19,759 bases of DNA from UMGS1696 sp964430105 (GTDB lineage Bacteria > Bacillota > Clostridia > Oscillospirales > CAG-272): NCBI GenBank assembly GCA_964430105.1, contig CAYSEF010000038.1, positions 1-19,759 on the forward strand, written 5' to 3'. Below the pieces are notes generated by a model. That model was not told where the DNA came from and did not search any database. It saw only the letters and a program-made list of their open reading frames with translations. Positions 14,874-19,759 of this stretch are shown here, in pieces (position 1 is the first letter of the stretch; each line of letters starts with the position of its first letter). The translations under genes and the position numbers were made by a program.

Positions 14874-16097
14874 ATGAGTAAACAAATCAAAAAAATCGTT
14901 CTCGCATACTCTGGCGGTCTTGATACATCTATTATTATTCCGTGGCTCAAGGAAAATTATGAAGGTTGCGAAGTAATCGCTGTATCCGGTAACGTAGGAC
15001 AGGCTGATGAACTTGAAGGTCTTGAAGAAAAAGCACTCAAAACAGGTGCATCCAAACTTTATGTTGAAGACCTCCGTAAGGAATATGTAGAAGAATACAT
15101 TTGGCCCTGCCTCAAGGCTGATGCTAAGTATGAAGATTATCTTCTCGGTACTTCTCATGCTCGTCCGTGCATCGCAAAGCGCCTTGTTGAGATCGCACTC
15201 GCTGAAGGTGCTGATGCTATCTGCCATGGTTGCACAGGTAAGGGTAATGACCAGGTTCGTTTTGAACTGACTATAAAGGCTCTCGCTCCTGAAATGGAGA
15301 TTATCGCTCCGTGGAGAATTTGGGATATTCAGTCTCGTGACGAAGAAATCGACTACGCTGAAGCTCACAACATTCCTCTCAAGATAAACCGTGAAACAAA
15401 CTATTCCAAGGACAAGAACCTTTGGCACCTCAGCCACGAAGGTCTTGATCTCGAAAATCCTGCTAACGAACCTCAGTACAACAAGGAAGGTTTCCTTGAA
15501 CTTGGCGTTTCCCCTGAAATGGCTCCTGACACCCCAACTTATGTTAAGATCCACTTTGAACAGGGTGTTCCTACCGCTATTGACGGTGTTGAAATGGATG
15601 GAGTTGCTATCATCGACAAGCTTAACAAGATCGGTGGTGCAAACGGTATAGGTATTCTCGACATTGTAGAAAATCGTCTCGTAGGTATGAAGAGCCGTGG
15701 CGTATATGAAACTCCGGCCGGCACTATCCTTTATAAGGCTCACGATGTTCTCGAAACCATCACTATCGACAAGGAAACAATGCACTTTAAGGCTAGTGTT
15801 GCTCAGAAGCTTGGCGAACTCGTTTATAACGGTCAGTGGTTCACTCCTCTCCGTGAAGCTATCGGTGCTTTCGTTGATGAAACCCAGAAGCACGTTACAG
15901 GTGATGTAACTCTTAAGCTCTACAAGGGCAACATGATCAATGCAGGCGTTACATCTCCATACACTCTTTATAACGAGCAGACTGCTTCCTTCGGTGTTGA
16001 CGAAGATTACAATCAGAAGGATGCTAACGGCTTTATCAATCTCTTCGGTCTTCCGATCAAGGTTAAAGCTCTCGCTGAAAAGAACTGGGATAAATAA
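14874..16097 (+). CDS. argG: Argininosuccinate synthase
   Basis: Joins citrulline and aspartate using ATP to give argininosuccinate, the penultimate step of arginine synthesis, in the cytosol. The 407-aa length is typical. The ATP-pyrophosphatase P-loop is SGGLDTS (13-19) and a second nucleotide motif is HGCTGKGNDQ (118-127). Also visible are TSHARPCIAKRLVEIA (93-108) and the citrulline/aspartate-site block SRDEEIDYAEAHNIPL. CGAGGTG lies 8-9 nt before the ATG. The codons are strongly biased (CTC, GCT, AAG, CGT), as in highly expressed genes. A 433-codon open frame on the opposite strand is a by-product of this bias. argH follows 125 bp downstream with no terminator between, so the two probably form an operon. 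Confidence 0.97.
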   Translation: MSKQIKKIVLAYSGGLDTSIIIPWLKENYEGCEVIAVSGNVGQADELEGLEEKALKTGASKLYVEDLRKEYVEEYIWPCLKADAKYEDYLLGTSHARPCIAKRLVEIALAEGADAICHGCTGKGNDQVRFELTIKALAPEMEIIAPWRIWDIQSRDEEIDYAEAHNIPLKINRETNYSKDKNLWHLSHEGLDLENPANEPQYNKEGFLELGVSPEMAPDTPTYVKIHFEQGVPTAIDGVEMDGVAIIDKLNKIGGANGIGILDIVENRLVGMKSRGVYETPAGTILYKAHDVLETITIDKETMHFKASVAQKLGELVYNGQWFTPLREAIGAFVDETQKHVTGDVTLKLYKGNMINAGVTSPYTLYNEQTASFGVDEDYNQKDANGFINLFGLPIKVKALAEKNWDK

Positions 16098-16129
16098 TTC
16101 AATATCGCACTTAGTATTCGATATTTGAA
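16098..16129 (+). other. Intercistronic hairpin between argG and argH
   Basis: TTCAATATCG (16098-16107) pairs with CGATATTTGAA (16119-16129) with one bulged base and an 11-nt loop, beginning at the argG stop. No T-run follows, so a terminator is unlikely. It may protect or process the argG mRNA end. Confidence 0.4.
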
Positions 16130-16149
16130 TCACAATTAGATATTCATAA

Positions 16150-16196
16150 CGGTTGCGTAACTGTCTTTTTAGCGGTTGCGCATACTGTTTTATTTT
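16150..16196. repeat. Tandem imperfect direct repeat between argG and argH
   Basis: Two copies with a 23-bp period, each GGTTGCG then a two- or three-base linker, ACTGT, and a T-rich end. The first GGTTGCG is at 16151-16157 and the second at 16174-16180. The GC-richer cores stand out from AT-rich surroundings. The repeat ends about 25 bp before the argH ATG. It could be an operator pair or a slipped duplication; no known motif matches. Confidence 0.45.
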
Positions 16197-16222
16197 AAGA
16201 TATTTTTTTGAGGTAAAATTTT

Positions 16223-17611
<1,389 letters not shown>

Positions 17612-17621
17612 TAATGTTTCG

Positions 17622-17660
17622 CCACTGAATCGTGCAAATTACATGATTCAGTGGTTTTTT
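17622..17660 (+). terminator. Intrinsic terminator after argH
   Basis: Perfect 10-bp arms CCACTGAATC (17622-17631) and GATTCAGTGG (17645-17654), followed by TTTTTT. This is the end of the arginine operon. Confidence 0.93.
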
Positions 17661-17669
17661 ATGCAAAGC

Positions 17670-17710
17670 AAAAAACAGCTTGCAGGAGTGATCCGTTAAG
17701 CTGTTTTTTT
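17670..17710. terminator. Second, bidirectional terminator
   Basis: AAAAAACAGCTT (from 17670) and AAGCTGTTTTTTT (17698-17710) form a stem with flanking A and T runs. On the minus strand it would end the HPr-like transcript whose stop is at 17780. On the plus strand it backs up the argH terminator. The 17711-17779 stretch holds nothing recognisable. Confidence 0.82.
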
Positions 17711-17779
17711 AATACTTTAATTTATATATTTAAAAGCCAAGAGGCTGTAATTTTCACCCAAATAGGGTCGTGACAACTA

Positions 17780-18013
17780 TTACTTAATGAACTTTTCAAA
17801 TTCAAAGTAGCAGTCGCAATCTGTTTCGACATACATTTCATCCCACGAAACCTTTGCGAGGGTTACACCAAGAAAGCTCTTTGCGTTGAGGCGATGTCTG
17901 CCGTTTACCAGTGTTACGTCGTAGGGACACTTTGCAGCGATACGGGAAAATTCAAGAATGTCACTCGAAGTTACAAGTTCAACCTTGTAGAGATATTTGC
18001 TGTTGCAGATCAT
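17780..18013 (-). CDS. HPr/Crh-like protein lacking the phosphocarrier histidine
   Basis: A 77-aa cytosolic protein aligning by eye to HPr without gaps around residues 10-50. YKVELV fits HPr strand 1. The HPr site H15-A-R17-P is T15-S-S17-D here, while DVTLVNGRHRLNAKS46FLGV keeps the HPr kinase target Ser46 in the context LKS46IMGV. Loss of His15 means it cannot carry phosphate from enzyme I, but it could be a regulatory partner like Crh of Bacillus (Gln15, Ser46). It is shorter than HPr (about 88 aa) at the C-terminus. Start chosen at ATG 18013 because TTGGAGGT ends about 7 nt before it; the TTG at 18028 is part of that site. Monocistronic, with its own strong promoter. Confidence 0.78.
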   Translation of the reverse strand: MICNSKYLYKVELVTSSDILEFSRIAAKCPYDVTLVNGRHRLNAKSFLGVTLAKVSWDEMYVETDCDCYFEFEKFIK

Positions 18014-18047
18014 GATAGTTACCTCCAATGATTCATTTTACTTATCG

Positions 18048-18070
18048 CAGGGATTTTTTTCTTTTCCCTG
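18048..18070 (-). other. 5' leader hairpin of the HPr-like mRNA
   Basis: CAGGGA (18065-18070 complement) and TCCCTG (18048-18053 complement) form a 6-bp stem with a purine-rich 11-nt loop. It lies within about ten bases of the predicted transcript start, which fits an mRNA-stabilising 5' hairpin. Confidence 0.45.
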
Positions 18071-18081
18071 TCGACACTCAT

Positions 18082-18109
18082 ATTATACTCTTTTTTTTTC
18101 GAATGTCAA
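18082..18109 (-). promoter_or_regulatory. Sigma-A-type promoter of the HPr-like gene
   Basis: On the minus strand: TTGACA (18104-18109), a 16-bp A-rich spacer, TATAAT (18082-18087). Both hexamers are perfect. The leader is about 60 nt. Confidence 0.85.
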
Positions 18110-18253
18110 TACCTTTTGGAGCCTTTCTCCCTATTGACCGTTTTCGCTCCTACAAATCGTCTGCTTTTGTGCACTTTTTGCACAATTTTAATGCATTCGT
18201 TTTGTGCATCACACACAACCAACTATGTTTTGAATTGTATTTACGATAAATCA

Positions 18254-18281
18254 ATATGTTATATGTTGATATTACATAAAA
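18254..18281 (+). promoter_or_regulatory. Candidate sporulation promoter of spoVAD with overlapping palindrome
   Basis: ATATG (18254-18258), a 16-bp spacer, CATAAAA (18275-18281): the same TATG-N16-CATAAAA string as before pdaA. A 21-bp imperfect palindrome (18250-18270, outer arms ATCAA and TTGAT) overlaps the -35 region and could be an operator. No sigma-A promoter was found on the plus strand here. The rest of 18110-18345 shows only AT-rich DNA and a tandem CAAGCTAT at 18311-18326. Confidence 0.35.
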
Positions 18282-18345
18282 AACTCTCAATATGGAATAC
18301 TATTTTCAAACAAGCTATCAAGCTATAAAGATAGGAGAAACTTGT

Positions 18346-19395
18346 GTGAAAAAGAAACCATTTAAGCTAACAAATCGTGTTTTTATTATATCAAGTGCAT
18401 CTGTTGTAGGGAAAAAAGAAAAAATGGGTCCTCTTGGTAACGCTTTTGATTTAAGCGGAGATGATAGATTCGGAAAAGACACGTGGGAAAAAGCTGAATC
18501 GGAAATGCAACGTCTTGCTCTAAGTATTGCACTTAACAAATGTGCTCTTTCAAACGATGATATTGATATTTTATGTGCAGGTGATTTGATAAATCAATGT
18601 ATTTCTTCAAGCTACGGACTCAGCGAATACCATATTCCTTATTTAGGTATATTTGGCGCTTGCTCTACTTGTGCCGAAGGAATATTGATGTCTGCAATAT
18701 ATGCTTCTTATGTATGCGATAGATGTGCCACAGTAACTTCTTCTCACTATTGTTCAGCTGAAAGACAATTTCGGTATCCACTTGAATATGGAGGTCAGCG
18801 CACCCCTACGTCACAGTGGACTGTTACAGGTTCAGGTGCATTTATAGTTTCTTCTCTCCTAAGAGATATTGAAAAATGTCCAACTGAAAATATTGTTGAA
18901 ATTGCTGATGTTATGCCAGGTTGTATCGTTGACAGAGGTATCTCTGATGCAAACAACATGGGAGCTGCTATGGCCCCTTCTGCCGCTGAAACGTTGGAAA
19001 GGTACTTTTGCACCAACACTCCTGATGATTTTGATATGATCATTACAGGCGATCTGGGGCGTGAAGGCTCTGGCATTCTTCTTGATCTGCTATCATCGAA
19101 ATCTATTGATTTAAGCAAAAATCACGTTGATTGCGGAAACATGATCTACACATCAAAAGAACTTGATACCCATGCAGGAGGTTCAGGATGCGGTTGCAGT
19201 GCTGTTGTTATGGCTGCTGACATCATACCCAACCTTGAAAAGGGTGTTCTGAAAAATATACTTTTTATTGGAACAGGTGCGCTTATGAATCCACTTTCGA
19301 TAAATCAAGGACAAACTATTCCTGGAATCGCGCATTTAGTTCATTTGAGAAGCGTTAAAAAAGAAAGTATTATTGCTGAAATGAGGGATAAATAA
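18346..19395 (+). CDS. spoVAD: Stage V sporulation protein AD
   Basis: SpoVAD is a thiolase-fold protein of the spore inner membrane machinery that takes up and holds dipicolinic acid (with Ca2+) during sporulation and releases it at germination. From GTG 18346 it is 349 aa, near the usual 338 or so. Characteristic stretches are GPLGNAFDLSGDDRFGKDTW (28-47) and GIFGACSTCAEG (101-112), containing the thiolase-like cysteine region (C106, C109). Near the C-terminus are DTHAGGSGCGCSAVV and FIGTGALMNPLSINQGQTIP. The frame extends to an ATG at 18292, but GGAG at 18333-18336 lies 9 nt from GTG 18346 and the first 18 residues do not look conserved. spoVAE follows with a one-base overlap. No spoVAC is directly upstream. 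Confidence 0.93.
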   Translation: MKKKPFKLTNRVFIISSASVVGKKEKMGPLGNAFDLSGDDRFGKDTWEKAESEMQRLALSIALNKCALSNDDIDILCAGDLINQCISSSYGLSEYHIPYLGIFGACSTCAEGILMSAIYASYVCDRCATVTSSHYCSAERQFRYPLEYGGQRTPTSQWTVTGSGAFIVSSLLRDIEKCPTENIVEIADVMPGCIVDRGISDANNMGAAMAPSAAETLERYFCTNTPDDFDMIITGDLGREGSGILLDLLSSKSIDLSKNHVDCGNMIYTSKELDTHAGGSGCGCSAVVMAADIIPNLEKGVLKNILFIGTGALMNPLSINQGQTIPGIAHLVHLRSVKKESIIAEMRDK

Positions 19396-19759
19396 TGGAT
19401 AATATCATTGATTATGCCAGAGCATTTTTAGTGGGAGGATTATTTTGTGTTATTGCACAGATACTCATTGACAAGACAAAGCTAACTCCTGCACGTATTC
19501 TTGTGTCTTATGTCGTTGCAGGCGTATTCCTAGGAGCAGTTGGTGTTTACAAGCCTCTCGTTGATTGGGCAGGTGCAGGTGCTACCACTCCGCTGACAGG
19601 ATTTGGGTACCTTATATCCAAGGGAATAAAGGAAGCTGTTGATAAAGATGGTTTACTGGGAGCTATCACCGGTGGTATAACATCAGCAGCCGGAGGTATA
19701 ACAGCAGCACTTTTATTTGGTCTTTGCGCTTCGCTTATATTCAAAAGCAAATCTAGAAC
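19395..19759 (+). CDS. spoVAE: Stage V sporulation protein AE (3' end cut by window)
   Basis: A small polytopic membrane protein of the SpoVA channel for calcium dipicolinate. 121 complete codons are visible and the frame is still open at the window edge; members are about 115-125 aa, so only a few residues should be missing. Seen are DYARAFLVGGLFCVIAQILI (6-25), the next helix ARILVSYVVAGVFLGAVGVY, the conserved GAGATTPLTGFGYLISKG and a glycine-rich helix GAITGGITSAAGGITAALLF. ATG 19395 shares its A with the spoVAD TAA stop (TAATG), and GAGGG lies about 9 nt upstream, so translation is coupled. Product resembles the SpoVAE(b) form rather than the larger SpoVAEa. Confidence 0.9.
   Translation, partial: MDNIIDYARAFLVGGLFCVIAQILIDKTKLTPARILVSYVVAGVFLGAVGVYKPLVDWAGAGATTPLTGFGYLISKGIKEAVDKDGLLGAITGGITSAAGGITAALLFGLCASLIFKSKSR

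Noticed and set aside
14832..16133. 433-codon open frame on the minus strand opposite argG
   Set aside because: It is antisense to an unmistakable, codon-biased argG, has no ribosome site or recognisable domain, and has the Phe/Ser/Val-rich composition expected from the complement of biased codons.
18311..18326. Tandem CAAGCTAT repeat just before spoVAD
   Set aside because: Only two 8-bp copies, likely slippage; no further structure.

Overview
The window looks like a chromosomal segment of a spore-forming, low-GC Firmicute, most likely a Clostridia member of the Oscillospiraceae/Ruminococcus type. The evidence is AT-rich intergenic DNA with textbook TTGACA/TATAAT promoters, strong Shine-Dalgarno sites, intrinsic terminators, sporulation genes (spoVAD, spoVAE, a pdaA-like deacetylase), an HPr-like protein and DUF4330 proteins. 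This placement is inferred from gene content, not from a database search.

Layout. 1-2.8 kb (+): serA (serine synthesis) and an aspartate kinase with its own promoter. 2.8-5.1 kb: a HIT-family hydrolase (-), divergent from a two-gene unit (+) encoding an amidohydrolase and an FkbM-type methyltransferase. 5.1-10.4 kb (-): a five-gene envelope-polysaccharide operon read from a clear promoter near 10.37 kb, in the order O-antigen ligase-like polymerase/ligase, DUF4330 protein, TagO/WecA-like undecaprenyl-phosphate sugar-phosphate transferase, membrane-anchored unknown, second DUF4330 protein. 10.4-10.9 kb: a roughly 240-nt minus-strand transcription unit with perfect promoter spacing, a 41-codon ORF and a long structured terminator. 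10.9-13.0 kb (+): asnA and a lipoprotein D,D-carboxypeptidase, whose promoter is nested inside the loop of the asnA terminator. 13.0-14.6 kb (-): two overlapping polysaccharide deacetylase genes, the first pdaA-like. 14.7-17.7 kb (+): argG and argH, the last two steps of arginine synthesis, with a candidate ArgR box. 17.8-18.1 kb (-): a small HPr/Crh-like protein lacking the catalytic histidine. 18.3 kb to the end (+): spoVAD and a spoVAE still open at the window edge.

Two themes dominate. One is amino-acid biosynthesis (Ser, Asp family, Asn, Arg). The other is cell envelope and spore wall: lipid-linked glycan synthesis and transfer, peptidoglycan trimming by a carboxypeptidase, and cortex or peptidoglycan deacetylation, followed by dipicolinate-channel genes. 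No mobile element, CRISPR array, tRNA or rRNA was seen. The most interesting signals are the promoter-inside-terminator arrangement at asnA/dac, a -35/-10-like motif shared by the two sporulation loci, the Crh-like protein, the two DUF4330 proteins in a glycan operon, and the small transcription unit at 10.5-10.8 kb.
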